64,000 nt of DNA from Ulvibacter sp047614245 (GCA_047614245.1 JBLHIC010000002.1:1-64000), one strand, 5' to 3'; positions 1 to 9,370 are shown, counted from the first letter of the stretch. Program-made: numbers and translations. Notes: generated by a model not told the origin, from the letters alone.

Positions 1-773
1 TGTCAGGGACTGGATCAAACTTTGCTGCGTCTGGTGGGTTTGGGCCAAATCAAGTTGCGACAATTTTGGGCTTGGGTATGTTCATTCTTTTTACACGACT
101 CTTAACAGTAAAAAATAAAACGGTTAATCTAATTGACCTCATTCTTCTCGGATTTATGAGTTACAGAGCAATTGTAACATTTTCGCGAGGTGGTGTATTA
201 ACTGCTGCCGTTTGCGCAATCCTTTTTTTATTTTTTTATTTTAAATTGCTGCCACAAAGAGAAAGATCGATACTTCTTCCGAAGGTGTTTATCATTACCG
301 GAGTGCTAGCCATAGCATGGCTTGTAACCGTTTTTTTTAGTTCTGGATTAATAGTAAACAGATATTCGAATGAAGATGCAGCGGGAAACTTAAAAACGGA
401 TATTACAACTGGGAGATCCGAAATAATAGGAACAGAATTGGCTGCTTTCTATGACAATCCAATTACCGGAGTAGGGGTTGGTAAGGGAAAAGAATATCGT
501 GCTGAGAAAACGGGAATAGAGGCTGCCACCCATAACGAAACCAGCCGAATGCTCTCTGAGCATGGTCTCTTTGGACTTATTGGACTTTTGGTGTTGTTAT
601 TTACTCCATTGCTATTAAGACTAAAGAATAGAAGTAATTTCTATTTCTTTTCGTTTCTGGCTTTTTGGTTTTTGACAATAAATCATTCTTCTATGCGTAT
701 TGCGGCCCCTGCCTTGATTTATGGTTTATCTTTAATTAGTATTATAAATAATGGGGAAACGAAAAACAAATAA
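1..773 (+). CDS. O-antigen ligase/polymerase family membrane protein (3' part)
   Basis: The reading frame is open from base 3 to the stop at 771-773, so the gene begins upstream of the window. The first visible residues include a GPNQVATILGLG stretch, the conserved segment at the start of the Wzy_C/O-antigen ligase core. Several hydrophobic segments follow, with a periplasmic-loop-like region (ITTGRSEI, then a TGVGVGKG turn and a THNETSRMLSEHGLFG stretch) that carries the His and Arg typical of this family, and a membrane-rich C-terminus. Family members join or ligate lipid-linked polysaccharide repeat units at the periplasmic face of the inner membrane. It sits 5 bases before a glycosyltransferase and close to a sugar-phosphate transferase, so an exopolysaccharide or O-antigen cluster is likely. 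Polymerase versus ligase cannot be decided from sequence. Confidence 0.8.
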   Translation, partial: SGTGSNFAASGGFGPNQVATILGLGMFILFTRLLTVKNKTVNLIDLILLGFMSYRAIVTFSRGGVLTAAVCAILFLFFYFKLLPQRERSILLPKVFIITGVLAIAWLVTVFFSSGLIVNRYSNEDAAGNLKTDITTGRSEIIGTELAAFYDNPITGVGVGKGKEYRAEKTGIEAATHNETSRMLSEHGLFGLIGLLVLLFTPLLLRLKNRSNFYFFSFLAFWFLTINHSSMRIAAPALIYGLSLISIINNGETKNK

Positions 774-778
774 TAATT

Positions 779-1843
779 TTGAAAGAATCTATCCTCTATA
801 TCGGTAATAAACTTTCAGAGAAAGGAGCTACGGCGTCAACTATCGACACCTTGAGTTTGTTGCTGGAAGGAGAGGGATATACAGTTTATACTTCTTCTTC
901 TGTGAAAAATAAGGTGCTGCGTTTCCTAGATATGATCCTTGCAACTTTAAAATTCTCTAGAAAAGTTTCCGTAGTACTTATTGATACTTACAGCACTCAG
1001 AATTTTTACTTTGCGGTAGCAGTTGCCAAACTCTGTCGGATATTAAATATACCTTATATCCCAATTTTACACGGGGGTAATTTACCAAACCGACTCTTAA
1101 AAAATCCTGGTTTATCTAAAAAACTATTTGGGAATGCTAAAACTAATGTCTCTCCTTCGATGTATTTGTACGAGGCCTTCAAAGCGAAAGGATTTGATAA
1201 TATTAGCTACATTCCGAACTCGATTGAGATCGATCAATATTCCTTTTCTCTTCGGAAAGATATAACTCCTAATCTTCTTTGGGTTCGTTCTTTTGCTGAA
1301 ATTTATAATCCTATGCTTGGTGTTGAGATAATTAGGGGATTACTAGAAAAAGGCGTTAAGGCATCCTTGACAATGGTTGGTCCCGAAAAAGATGGTGCAT
1401 TAAAAGAATGTAGAAAGGAAACTGAAGAATCTAATTTGCCCATAACATTCACGGGCAAACTTGAGAAAAATCAGTGGATCGATCTTTCAAGATCTCACGA
1501 TATTTTTATCAATACTAGTAACTTTGACAATACGCCCGTGAGTCTTATTGAAGCAGCGGCATTAGGTATGCCAATAGTAAGTACGAATGTGGGAGGAATT
1601 CCTTACTTGATCGATAACAATTTAACCGGAATACTCGTTCCGCCAAATGACGCCGCAGAATTTACTATTGCAATTTCTAGCTTGTTGAAAGATAGCTCCT
1701 TGGTAACCTCGTTGTCTGAAAATGCTCGTAGGAAAGTTGAGGCCTTCGATTGGAAAGGAGTAAAAGTTTCGTGGGTTGCATTATTAAGCGAAGAAATACC
1801 TACTTTTGAATTACCATCACGAAACCATGAGTCGGAATTCTAG
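779..1843 (+). CDS. Glycosyltransferase family 4-type protein
   Basis: This 354-residue protein looks like a GT-B glycosyltransferase. The N-terminus (YIGNKLSEKGATASTIDTL) is the usual opening of GT4 enzymes. The C-terminal half has the donor-binding region with SLIEAAALGMPIVSTNVGGI near residues 257-276, where the Glu of the family E-x7-E motif is expected. It should transfer a sugar from an NDP-sugar to a lipid-linked or growing polysaccharide at the cytoplasmic face. The only start available is TTG at 779, because an in-frame TAA lies at 749-751; it begins 5 bases after the upstream stop, which suggests one transcript with the flanking polysaccharide genes. Donor and acceptor are unknown. 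Confidence 0.85.
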   Translation: MKESILYIGNKLSEKGATASTIDTLSLLLEGEGYTVYTSSSVKNKVLRFLDMILATLKFSRKVSVVLIDTYSTQNFYFAVAVAKLCRILNIPYIPILHGGNLPNRLLKNPGLSKKLFGNAKTNVSPSMYLYEAFKAKGFDNISYIPNSIEIDQYSFSLRKDITPNLLWVRSFAEIYNPMLGVEIIRGLLEKGVKASLTMVGPEKDGALKECRKETEESNLPITFTGKLEKNQWIDLSRSHDIFINTSNFDNTPVSLIEAAALGMPIVSTNVGGIPYLIDNNLTGILVPPNDAAEFTIAISSLLKDSSLVTSLSENARRKVEAFDWKGVKVSWVALLSEEIPTFELPSRNHESEF

Positions 1844-3221
1844 CATACATTTTGATATTTCGGAGCGAAAAGTCCTTTTGCGTTTTATCGATATTGCAAG
1901 CGTTCTTTCTACCCTGTATTTTGTTGGGCAGGTGTTCGATTTTGATTATTTTAAAATCAATCAAGAAGATTGGATGTGGTCAATCGTATTAGGGCTCTAT
2001 TTAACGATATTCGCTACTATTTTTGAACTATACAACCTTCAAAAAGCAAGTAAGTTTGAAATTGTTGTTCAGAATATTATTCTTACTTCTTCTGTAACGG
2101 TATTAGTCTATTTATTAACACCTTTTTTCACACCAACCCTTCCGGAAAATCGGCTGCAGATTGTCTACTTCTATCTTTCAGTAAATATTGCACTCTTTAT
2201 TTGGAGGTATGCCTACATTGTTTTGATTTCAGCCCCAAGGTTCTTTAAAAGAGTTTTGTTAATCGCGAACGCGTCAGATATTGATAAAATTGTTATTTCT
2301 CTGCAAAGATCTGATCCTAATTATAGGGTAGTTGGTTTCGTTAATACTAGTTCAGTCGAATATATTCCCACGTTATTTGATAAATTTGAAGAAATTAAGG
2401 TAGAAGATATTAAGAAAACTGTAGATAATAATAGTATTTCTGAAATCGTGGTAGCAACACCACAGTCAAGCGGGATGACGGTTTCATTATACAATAAATT
2501 AATTGTTCTTCTTGAAAATGGCACTTCAATTAGGGCCTATACACAAGTTTATGAAGAGATTACCCATCGAATCCCGGTCCAACATGTAGATAAAGATTTC
2601 TATCTATATTTTCCGTTTAGCCGAAGCAATCAAAATAAATTATATCTATTTTTTCACAGGATCTTAGACTTATTATTTTCTGTGATTGGTTTGATATTCG
2701 GATTCATTTTATTCCCAATTATTCTAGTTGGAAATTTATTTGCGAATAGAGGTCCTCTCTTCTATACACAAATTAGAGTCGGGAAAAACGGTAAGGATTT
2801 TAGAATTTATAAACTGAGAAGTATGGTCACGGACGCAGAAAAAGACGGGGCCCAGTTTTCGCGCAAATTTGATTCTCGGGTTACAAAATTTGGTCGTTTT
2901 CTTCGTAAATCTAGATTTGATGAGATTCCTCAATTTATAAATGTAATTAAGGGGGATATGAGTGTTATTGGCCCTAGACCAGAACGCCCAGTGTTTGTTA
3001 AAGAACTTTCAGAAGAAATTCCATTTTATGAAGTGCGACATCTTGTAAAACCAGGAGTAACAGGTTGGGCCCAAGTAAATGCTAATTATGGTTCTTCAAA
3101 AGAGGACTCCCTAGAAAAGCTACAATACGACCTTTATTATATTAAACATCGAAGTTTGATTTTAGATATAAGTATTGTGATAAAAACGCTAAGCACTATT
3201 ATTTTCTATCGCGGGCAGTGA
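1827..3221 (+). CDS. Exopolysaccharide polyprenyl glycosylphosphotransferase (initiating sugar-phosphate transferase)
   Basis: The protein has about four N-terminal membrane segments, a Rossmann-like CoA-binding-type domain (about residues 135-240), one more membrane segment, and a C-terminal bacterial sugar transferase domain with the hallmarks GPLFYTQIRVGKNGK, YKLRSM, RKSRFDEIPQ, NVIKGDMSVIGPRPERP and KPGVTGWAQVN. Enzymes of this WcaJ/WbaP-like class transfer a hexose-1-phosphate from UDP-sugar to undecaprenyl phosphate, starting polysaccharide assembly at the inner membrane. I chose ATG 1827, which overlaps the previous gene by 17 bases; a TTG at 1806 would add seven residues without family support. 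It is the last gene of the visible cluster. Sugar specificity (glucose or galactose) cannot be told. Confidence 0.92.
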   Translation: MSRNSSIHFDISERKVLLRFIDIASVLSTLYFVGQVFDFDYFKINQEDWMWSIVLGLYLTIFATIFELYNLQKASKFEIVVQNIILTSSVTVLVYLLTPFFTPTLPENRLQIVYFYLSVNIALFIWRYAYIVLISAPRFFKRVLLIANASDIDKIVISLQRSDPNYRVVGFVNTSSVEYIPTLFDKFEEIKVEDIKKTVDNNSISEIVVATPQSSGMTVSLYNKLIVLLENGTSIRAYTQVYEEITHRIPVQHVDKDFYLYFPFSRSNQNKLYLFFHRILDLLFSVIGLIFGFILFPIILVGNLFANRGPLFYTQIRVGKNGKDFRIYKLRSMVTDAEKDGAQFSRKFDSRVTKFGRFLRKSRFDEIPQFINVIKGDMSVIGPRPERPVFVKELSEEIPFYEVRHLVKPGVTGWAQVNANYGSSKEDSLEKLQYDLYYIKHRSLILDISIVIKTLSTIIFYRGQ

Positions 3222-3280
3222 GTTATAAGTATCAAAGGAGTAAGCCGTCAGACTCTAAAGGCTAAATTGCTTAGTACAAA

Positions 3281-4495
3281 TTAAAATTGCTTCTTCCCTA
3301 AGAAATACCACACATAGATATATCGTATGCCCAATGCTAGTAATAGTGGTAATAGACCGACAGCAAATACTTGAACGCCAGTTGTCCAGTGAATGGCTAA
3401 TAGTGATAAGAGCATTATGAGGAAAAATATATATTTCCGCAGCCAAGCTCTTGGGAACTTTTTATAGATATGTAAAACGAAAAGAATTGAAAAAGGGAAT
3501 GCCCAAAGCAAATTGTAGTTATTAACCGTTGCTGTATGATCTGTAGCTACCCAAAGAAGTAGTAATGCCAATCCAACAATTCCAGTAATAAGAAAAATTA
3601 GCATATCGGGTAATCGACTGCGTGTATTGTTTTTAAAGTCTTTATAGGTAATAAAAATAAGGCATAATCCAAGGCAACCAAAAACGAAGAACGGACTTAA
3701 AAAGAAGTTGCTTTTAGGTTCTTGCTTTTTAGCTTCAAAAAGATAGTTGTATTTTTTTACCAATGAAACTTCTGCATCATTTCTAATTACTACAGCATTA
3801 TTAGCGCCTTCGAATACATACTGAGGTAAAAACTGATACTCTATGGGCCTGGCCTTACGGTCAACTACCGCTCCTATTGCGATATCCATTCCAAGGCTTC
3901 CCCAGGAATTAGCCTTTACATTTTTCTGAATTAATTCTCGAAACGTATAGTTTTCTGTTATGTGGTCCTCTTTATACTCAAGTTTGTCTCCTAATATCTC
4001 AATTATAACATCCCGGATTTTTGTCGCGCAGTTATCATAAAAGAAATCGTATTTGTATTTTTTATTTTCAGGCTTAATATTTGTCTGAAGATATTTAAAC
4101 AAGGCCTGCTTTTCAGAATAGTTGAGATTCAACACCTGTTCTTTAATCCATCGATTTTGCTTTTTGTAATAATTGAAAAAAGGATCAAAATTATTGGAAC
4201 CTATTTCGTAGAGCAATTTTCCTTGTGCAAATTTTAAATAGAAATTTGGAGTATTAAAATCGAAGCGTCCATAGTCAAATATAACATCTATGTTTCGGCT
4301 TTGATCTCTAATACGAAAGCCATTATGCCCAAAAGAATCGTTTAAATTAGTGCCAGGTCCAACGGTGATGATGCTAACTTCAGCATTTTCACTTAAAGGA
4401 ATACCTTGTCCAGTTACAATGGCAGTTATGAACACTATTAAAAATAACAAGTAATATTTAGTCACGGAGTTTATAATTGTGGATTTAGAAATCAA
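3281..4495 (-). CDS. DUF4105 / Lnb N-terminal periplasmic domain membrane protein
   Basis: An N-terminal signal segment (about residues 12-30) is followed by a periplasmic domain of the DUF4105/Lnb-N type: GPGTNLNDSFGHNGFRIRD around residues 47-65 and FFYDNCATKIRD around 150-161. The conserved His and Cys resemble those of NlpC/P60-like papain folds. The C-terminal third has four or five predicted membrane helices. The molecular function is not established. The start is uncertain: TTG at 4495 as listed, or GTG at 4462, which would put the signal sequence directly at the N-terminus; no ATG is available. The gene is convergent with the polysaccharide cluster and lies 41 bases downstream of the PorV-like gene on the same strand. 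Confidence 0.8.
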   Translation of the reverse strand: MISKSTIINSVTKYYLLFLIVFITAIVTGQGIPLSENAEVSIITVGPGTNLNDSFGHNGFRIRDQSRNIDVIFDYGRFDFNTPNFYLKFAQGKLLYEIGSNNFDPFFNYYKKQNRWIKEQVLNLNYSEKQALFKYLQTNIKPENKKYKYDFFYDNCATKIRDVIIEILGDKLEYKEDHITENYTFRELIQKNVKANSWGSLGMDIAIGAVVDRKARPIEYQFLPQYVFEGANNAVVIRNDAEVSLVKKYNYLFEAKKQEPKSNFFLSPFFVFGCLGLCLIFITYKDFKNNTRSRLPDMLIFLITGIVGLALLLLWVATDHTATVNNYNLLWAFPFSILFVLHIYKKFPRAWLRKYIFFLIMLLSLLAIHWTTGVQVFAVGLLPLLLALGIRYIYVWYFLGKKQF

Positions 4496-4536
4496 ATTAA
4501 CGAATATTCAGTTAAATAAATAGAGGATTTAATCAA

Positions 4537-5625
4537 TTAGCGAAAAACAGTCCAATCTAGTTTTAATGAGAATACATTCGAATACAGGGCCACACTTTGA
4601 TCCCCAATATCCGTAAGTGCGTAATCTACGTATATACCTTTGTACTTGAAGCCAATTCCAATATTAGGTTGAAAATTAACAGAGTCATTCCCATCTAGCT
4701 GTGTAACATTTTGAAAATTACCAACACCAGCACGTACAAATATCATATCGATATAGCCAAACTGCAAACCTAAGGAAGGAGTTATACTTGCCGTAGAAGA
4801 AGAGACAATATCATTTGTTTCAGCAAATCTGAAATTTAAATCTAGCTCAGTTTGTAATGAATAATCATAGTCATATACAAACTTTTTGGCGAAGCCTAAT
4901 TGAAGTTTAGGGATGGTAACCTCAGTAGTTTCTGGCAGTTCTTGGTTTTGACCAGTTACGGCACTCTGAATGGTTGCAAATTCGTCTTCATCAATTGTCC
5001 AAGCGTTGAAGGTCGTTGTAATATCCCTTGCCATTAAGCCAAAATGCCAATCTCCTTTACTTATAAACTGAACACCGACATCTAGTCCAAATCCCCAAGA
5101 AGATGCAAATTCTCCTATTACACGGCGGATAACCTTTGCATTGACTCCAATATTTAGACCATCTAAGGGTAATTTTTTAGCGTATGAAAAAGTAAAGCCA
5201 TAATCAGCGGTAGAAAAACTACTTATACGATTGTAGTCTATATTTCCTTGATCATCGATGAGCTGTGTTGTATTTAGGATGTCGTCTACTCCAAATCTAA
5301 TAATTGACAATCCAACTGCGCCACCATTTTCTAGAGGCATAGCAAAAGCCGCATAATCATAAGAAGCTATGTTAGCAAAATAGGAGGCGTGCATAAGGGA
5401 AAGCTGTTTGTCTTCTAGATTGACTAAGCCTGCAGGATTCCAATAACCAGAGTTTACATCGGAGGTAGAAGCGACAACAGCATTAGACATTCCAAAGGCA
5501 GCTGCATCTACACCAATATTCATAAATTCGTTAGAATACTTTCTAACGGTTTGTGAATGAGATATAAATGAAACAAATAAAAAGACAAAAAATATTTTCT
5601 TCTTCAAGCTTGAAAATTTATGCAA
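4537..5625 (-). CDS. PorV/PorQ-family outer membrane protein
   Basis: A signal peptide (about 24 residues ending SHSQ) is followed by a FadL-like beta-barrel with the diagnostic N-terminal pattern FMNIGVDAAAFGMSNAVVA and SGYWNPAGL seen in PorV/PorQ family proteins. In Bacteroidota, PorV is the outer-membrane shuttle of the type IX secretion system; PorQ and paralogues have accessory or unknown roles. This protein is 362 residues, within the family range, but its neighbours are not T9SS genes, so a paralogue of unclear job is safer than a PorV assignment. No ATG precedes the signal peptide; TTG at 5625, or TTG at 5607 just before KKKIFFV, is the likely start. It is divergent from pssA. Confidence 0.82.
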   Translation of the reverse strand: MHKFSSLKKKIFFVFLFVSFISHSQTVRKYSNEFMNIGVDAAAFGMSNAVVASTSDVNSGYWNPAGLVNLEDKQLSLMHASYFANIASYDYAAFAMPLENGGAVGLSIIRFGVDDILNTTQLIDDQGNIDYNRISSFSTADYGFTFSYAKKLPLDGLNIGVNAKVIRRVIGEFASSWGFGLDVGVQFISKGDWHFGLMARDITTTFNAWTIDEDEFATIQSAVTGQNQELPETTEVTIPKLQLGFAKKFVYDYDYSLQTELDLNFRFAETNDIVSSSTASITPSLGLQFGYIDMIFVRAGVGNFQNVTQLDGNDSVNFQPNIGIGFKYKGIYVDYALTDIGDQSVALYSNVFSLKLDWTVFR

Positions 5626-5767
5626 ATATCTTACTATTTTATAGAAATGTAAACAACAATTTTATGTACATATTGTGTTTTCTTATCGTTAGACGCAAAT
5701 ACTTTGCTATTTTTACATAGAATTCATAAAGTCAGTTGAAATACTCCTGTCTTGACGCAGTTTAAGT

Positions 5768-6508
5768 ATGATAAAGCAGATACCTAACATTATTACTTCC
5801 CTTAATTTGCTATGCGGTTGTGTCGCTGTGCTTTTTGCAGTATCCGGTGATTTAATTTCGGCATCATTCTTTGTTTTCTTCGGAATTTTCTTTGATTTTT
5901 TTGATGGCCTTGCTGCACGTCTATTAAATGCACATAGTGATGTGGGATTGGAATTCGATTCTTTAGCAGACATGATTACCAGTGGTGTAGCACCCGCTAT
6001 TGTAATGGTGCAGCTTCTTAACGAATCTTTTTTCGGAAACACCCTAAATATTGCTGAAACCTTTTCTGCCGATGGATGGAACTTGGGAATGACAAATTAC
6101 CTTCCTTTAATTGGTTTAGTCATAGCGATGGCTTCTGGTTATAGACTTGCTAAATTTAATGTTGATACAAGACAGACCACTAGTTTTATTGGACTGCCAA
6201 CTCCTGCAAATGCACTGCTAATTTTAAGCTTACCACTAATTTTGCATTTTCAATCTTCAGACTGGATTGAGGAAATTATACTTAATAAATGGTTCTTAAT
6301 AGGATTAACTCTTGTGAGTAGTATGTTATTAAATGCTGAATTGCCTTTGTTCGGACTGAAATTTAAAACTTGGGATTTTAAAAGCAATGCAATTCGCTAC
6401 TTGTTTTTAGTGTTTTGTGCTGTGTTATTGGTGTTGCTGAAGTTTATCGCAATCCCACTAATTATTGTTCTTTATATATTATTATCTGTCTTTTGGAAAG
6501 AAAATTAA
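5768..6508 (+). CDS. pssA: CDP-diacylglycerol--serine O-phosphatidyltransferase
   Basis: This 246-residue polytopic membrane protein carries the complete CDP-alcohol phosphatidyltransferase signature: D46-G47-x2-A50-R51-x8-G60-x3-D64-x3-D68. The Asp residues coordinate the metal and position the CDP group. The N-terminus (IKQIPNIITSLNLLCGC) and the YRLAKFNVDTRQ segment match the phosphatidylserine-synthase branch. It makes phosphatidylserine, the precursor of phosphatidylethanolamine. The ATG at 5768 is the natural start. The gene ends 4 bases before the convergent lptB stop, so the two transcripts meet tail to tail. Confidence 0.9.
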   Translation: MIKQIPNIITSLNLLCGCVAVLFAVSGDLISASFFVFFGIFFDFFDGLAARLLNAHSDVGLEFDSLADMITSGVAPAIVMVQLLNESFFGNTLNIAETFSADGWNLGMTNYLPLIGLVIAMASGYRLAKFNVDTRQTTSFIGLPTPANALLILSLPLILHFQSSDWIEEIILNKWFLIGLTLVSSMLLNAELPLFGLKFKTWDFKSNAIRYLFLVFCAVLLVLLKFIAIPLIIVLYILLSVFWKEN

Positions 6509-6512
6509 AGAA

Positions 6513-7253
6513 TTAAAACTCTAATTTCTTTTTACGTAGCTCAAAATTCTGGCCCAAATATACTTTACGCACCATCTCGTCTGCCGCTAGTTCTTCAGGT
6601 TTTCCATGTTTTAATATGCTGCCTTCGAACATTAGATATGTTCTGTCTGTAATAGCTAGTGTTTCCTGTACGTTATGATCTGTGATAAGGATTCCGATAT
6701 TTTTATTTTTCAGCCTTGCTACAATTCTCTGTATATCTTCAACAGCAACAGGATCTACCCCTGCGAAAGGTTCATCCAATAATATAAAATGTGGGTCCGT
6801 AGCCAAGGCACGTGCTATTTCAGTACGACGACGTTCTCCTCCACTTAATAAATCTCCACGGCTTTTACGTATATGCTCCAAACCAAATTCTTCGATAAGC
6901 GATTCCATTTTCAAGAGCTGTTCCTTTTTCGAAAGTTTTGTCAATTGTAGAACACTCAAAATATTATCTTCAACACTTAATTTGCGAAATACCGAAGCCT
7001 CCTGTGCTAAATATCCGATACCATTCTGGGCCCGTTTATACATTGGATAGTTCGTAATCTCTGTTCCTTCTAGATAAATACGACCTCCGTTTGGTTTTAC
7101 TAGCCCGACAATCATGTAAAACGAAGTGGTTTTTCCGGCACCGTTCGGACCAAGAAGGCCAACGATTTCGCCTTGATTTACCTCAACGGTAATACCTTTA
7201 ACGACTTTTCGTCCTTTGTATGCTTTGACTAGACCTTCTGCTTTTAATTTCAT
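6513..7253 (-). CDS. lptB: LPS export ABC transporter ATP-binding protein
   Basis: This is an ABC ATPase of 246 residues: Walker A GPNGAGKTT at 35-43, Q-loop in YLAQEASVFRKLSVEDN, signature LSGGERRR near 137, Walker B ILLDEPFAGVDP near 158, and a switch His in LITDHNV. The N-terminus (LVKAYKGRKVV) and the YLAQEASVFRKL segment are characteristic of LptB, the ATPase that drives lipopolysaccharide extraction by LptFG. It follows tatC and kdsD on the same strand. kdsD supplies the Kdo precursor, so envelope-related genes are grouped here. Between lptB and tatC are 152 bases holding a decayed gene. Confidence 0.92.
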   Translation of the reverse strand: MKLKAEGLVKAYKGRKVVKGITVEVNQGEIVGLLGPNGAGKTTSFYMIVGLVKPNGGRIYLEGTEITNYPMYKRAQNGIGYLAQEASVFRKLSVEDNILSVLQLTKLSKKEQLLKMESLIEEFGLEHIRKSRGDLLSGGERRRTEIARALATDPHFILLDEPFAGVDPVAVEDIQRIVARLKNKNIGILITDHNVQETLAITDRTYLMFEGSILKHGKPEELAADEMVRKVYLGQNFELRKKKLEF

Positions 7254-7291
7254 TTATTGGGATTCTAGGTAGGTAACGGTAAATGTAATAA

Positions 7292-7392
7292 TTAATTCTT
7301 TGAGAGAACCTCAAGGGCTTCCCAATGTTCAAAAGACTTCTTAGATGAGGAATTAAAATAGTTTCACTTATAAAGGCAAAGAGACACTCCTA
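7292..7392 (-). pseudogene. C-terminal remnant of a carboxymuconolactone-decarboxylase-like protein
   Basis: Read on the minus strand, the gap between tatC and lptB gives SETILIPHLR in one frame. After a one-base shift it continues as KSFEHWEALEVLSKN followed by TAA at 7292-7294. Joined, this closely resembles the C-terminal end of carboxymuconolactone-decarboxylase family proteins (GG-T-I-x-IPHLRRA-x-x-x-WEAL). From memory, such a gene commonly sits between tatC and lptB in flavobacteria, which supports a local relic. The N-terminal part is not recognisable. The call rests on about 25 residues, so it is moderately secure. Confidence 0.55.
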
Positions 7393-7405
7393 GCTTCAAA
7401 AAATA

Positions 7406-8248
7406 TTATTTGGCTTGCGCTTTTTCTTTTCTTTTCTGTTTCCGTACCACCCATTTAGATATATATATACTTACCTCGTATAAAATTAAAACAGGTACTG
7501 AAACTATTACTTGACTGGCAATATCTGGAGGTGTAATTATTGCCGACAGAATAAGTACAATTACCAATGCAAATTTTCTATACTTCCGAAGAAATTCAGG
7601 CGTTACGATACCGACCTTAGTTAAGAAGTAAATAATTATGGGTAATTCGAAAATAAGACCGCTGGCAATAACCGAAGCGCGCACCAAACCAATATAACTA
7701 CTCAAATCGAAATCATTAAATACTTGATCGCTCACGCGATAACTTCCTAAAAAGTTAATAGACAGTGGGGTAACGACGTAATAGCCAAATAACACACCTA
7801 TAAAGAACAATAGAGAGGCTATAAGAATAAAACCACGGCTAGTAGACCGCTCGTTTTCGTGTAGACCAGGACTAATAAATTTCCAAAACTCATATAGAAC
7901 ATAGGGAAATGCAATAATAAATCCCGCCATTATTGAAGTCCAAATATGCGCCGAAAACTGTCCAGCCATAGTCCGACTTTGAATTCTAAACTGTTCTTCT
8001 GTAAAACAGAAGCTGTCCTCTAATCCTATATTGGTAGCTAGTCTACAGAGTAATTTATATGTAGGGAAATCAGGATTTTTTGGTCCAAATATTAAAACAT
8101 CAAAAATAAAGTCCTTTGCGAGAAATGCAATAGTAGCGATAATGATAATAGCCAATGTAGCTCTAATTAAATGCCAACGTAGGTCTTCCAAGTGATCAAG
8201 GAAGGACATTTCTTTTTCGTTATCTTTATTTTCCTCGCGTCTTGACAT
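7406..8248 (-). CDS. tatC: Sec-independent protein translocase TatC
   Basis: This 280-residue protein with six predicted membrane helices has TatC landmarks: MSFLDHLEDLRWHLIRA near residues 14-30 (the conserved Glu and Arg of the signal-recognition face), FKISPGLHENER around 143-156, and the FELPIIIYFLTK segment. TatC is the core of the twin-arginine translocon that recognises RR signal peptides and exports folded proteins. Its ATG shares one base with the stop of kdsD (TAATG arrangement), which indicates translational coupling. A likely client lies in this window: the GH109 protein at 54901-56262 has an SRRDFVKK signal. Confidence 0.95.
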   Translation of the reverse strand: MSRREENKDNEKEMSFLDHLEDLRWHLIRATLAIIIIATIAFLAKDFIFDVLIFGPKNPDFPTYKLLCRLATNIGLEDSFCFTEEQFRIQSRTMAGQFSAHIWTSIMAGFIIAFPYVLYEFWKFISPGLHENERSTSRGFILIASLLFFIGVLFGYYVVTPLSINFLGSYRVSDQVFNDFDLSSYIGLVRASVIASGLIFELPIIIYFLTKVGIVTPEFLRKYRKFALVIVLILSAIITPPDIASQVIVSVPVLILYEVSIYISKWVVRKQKRKEKAQAK

Positions 8249-9213
8249 TAAATAATACCTTCTTTGGTAAGATTGTGAATATGTACCACCCCGCTATACT
8301 TACCATTTTCTTCAGCCAGGATTTGCGTAATTCCAAAGGTATCCATAATTTCTATCGCTTCCACAGCCATAGCCTTGTTACTAATTGTTTTTGGGTTTTT
8401 GGACATTATATCTCTCGCTGTAAGACCTTTAAATGAGTCAACTTTCGAAAGCATTCTACGTAAATCACCATCAGTGATAATTCCAACAATTTTATCGTCT
8501 TCGACAACCGCAGTAACACCAAGCATTTTTTCAGAAATTTCAACAATTACATTTTTCACATTTGTGTCTGGATGCACCTGTGGTTTTTCATTCAAGGAGG
8601 TAAGGTTGTTTACACGTAAGTATAATTTTTTACCTAATGATCCACCTGGATGAAATTTAGCAAAATCCTTACTCGAAAACCCGTGTAAATCCAGAAGGCA
8701 CATTGCAAGTGCATCGCCTATTACTAGTTGAGCAGTTGTACTCGTTGTTGGTGCTAGATTATTCGGACAAGCTTCTTTTTCAACATAAGCGTTCAAGACA
8801 TAGTCCGCTTGCTGACCAAGAAATGAATCTTTAATAGAAGTAATTCCTATTAATTTATTTCCAATGGACTTAATAAGCGGTACCAAAACTTTTATTTCTG
8901 GAGTATTTCCGCTTTTCGAAATGCAAATAACAGTATCGCTTTCTTGAATGGTTCCAAGATCACCGTGAATCGCATCCGCTGCATGCATAAATATTGATGG
9001 AGTACCGGTAGAGTTTAAAGTGGCCACAATTTTTGTTGCAATATTTGCGCTTTTACCAATTCCAGTGATGATCACTCGCCCCTTAGAATTGTAGATATAA
9101 TCCACAGCTTCAGCGAATTCCTCATCTACTAGAGCAGCAAGATTATGTATGGCTTTGCTTTCGGTTTCAATCGTTTTTTTTGCAACTGAAATTATTTGAG
9201 AGTATTTATTCAA
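8248..9213 (-). CDS. kdsD: D-arabinose 5-phosphate isomerase (KpsF/GutQ family)
   Basis: The protein has an N-terminal SIS sugar-isomerase domain (about 30-170; GRVIITGIGKSANIATKIVA, then HGDLG and ISKSGNTPE) and two C-terminal CBS domains (about 205-320). It converts ribulose 5-phosphate to arabinose 5-phosphate, the first committed step to Kdo for lipopolysaccharide. The length of 321 residues is normal. The start used is TTG at 9213; no ATG is in frame nearby. A minus-strand promoter with TAATTTTG at 9340-9347 and TTG at 9368-9370 lies upstream, giving a leader of more than 100 nt. It is coupled to tatC by overlapping stop and start codons. Confidence 0.9.
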   Translation of the reverse strand: MNKYSQIISVAKKTIETESKAIHNLAALVDEEFAEAVDYIYNSKGRVIITGIGKSANIATKIVATLNSTGTPSIFMHAADAIHGDLGTIQESDTVICISKSGNTPEIKVLVPLIKSIGNKLIGITSIKDSFLGQQADYVLNAYVEKEACPNNLAPTTSTTAQLVIGDALAMCLLDLHGFSSKDFAKFHPGGSLGKKLYLRVNNLTSLNEKPQVHPDTNVKNVIVEISEKMLGVTAVVEDDKIVGIITDGDLRRMLSKVDSFKGLTARDIMSKNPKTISNKAMAVEAIEIMDTFGITQILAEENGKYSGVVHIHNLTKEGII

Positions 9214-9339
9214 AATTTTACGCTTTTGATTGTTTGTAACTGTTTCAGAATGTAGTATATTTAGAATGAAAACATAAACAAGTGTTAGTTTAACAATAGT
9301 TATACATATTATTAAGATGCAGTTTAATTATAATGGTTG

Positions 9340-9370
9340 CAAAATTACAATTGTTCCTCTGTTAAAACAA
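9340..9370 (-). promoter_or_regulatory. Bacteroidota-type promoter for kdsD-tatC
   Basis: On the minus strand a TTG (9368-9370) is followed after 20 nt by TAATTTTG (9340-9347), matching the Bacteroidota -33/-7 consensus TTTG...TAnnTTTG. It lies in the 206-bp divergent gap between kdsD and recQ and points toward kdsD. Confidence 0.5.
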
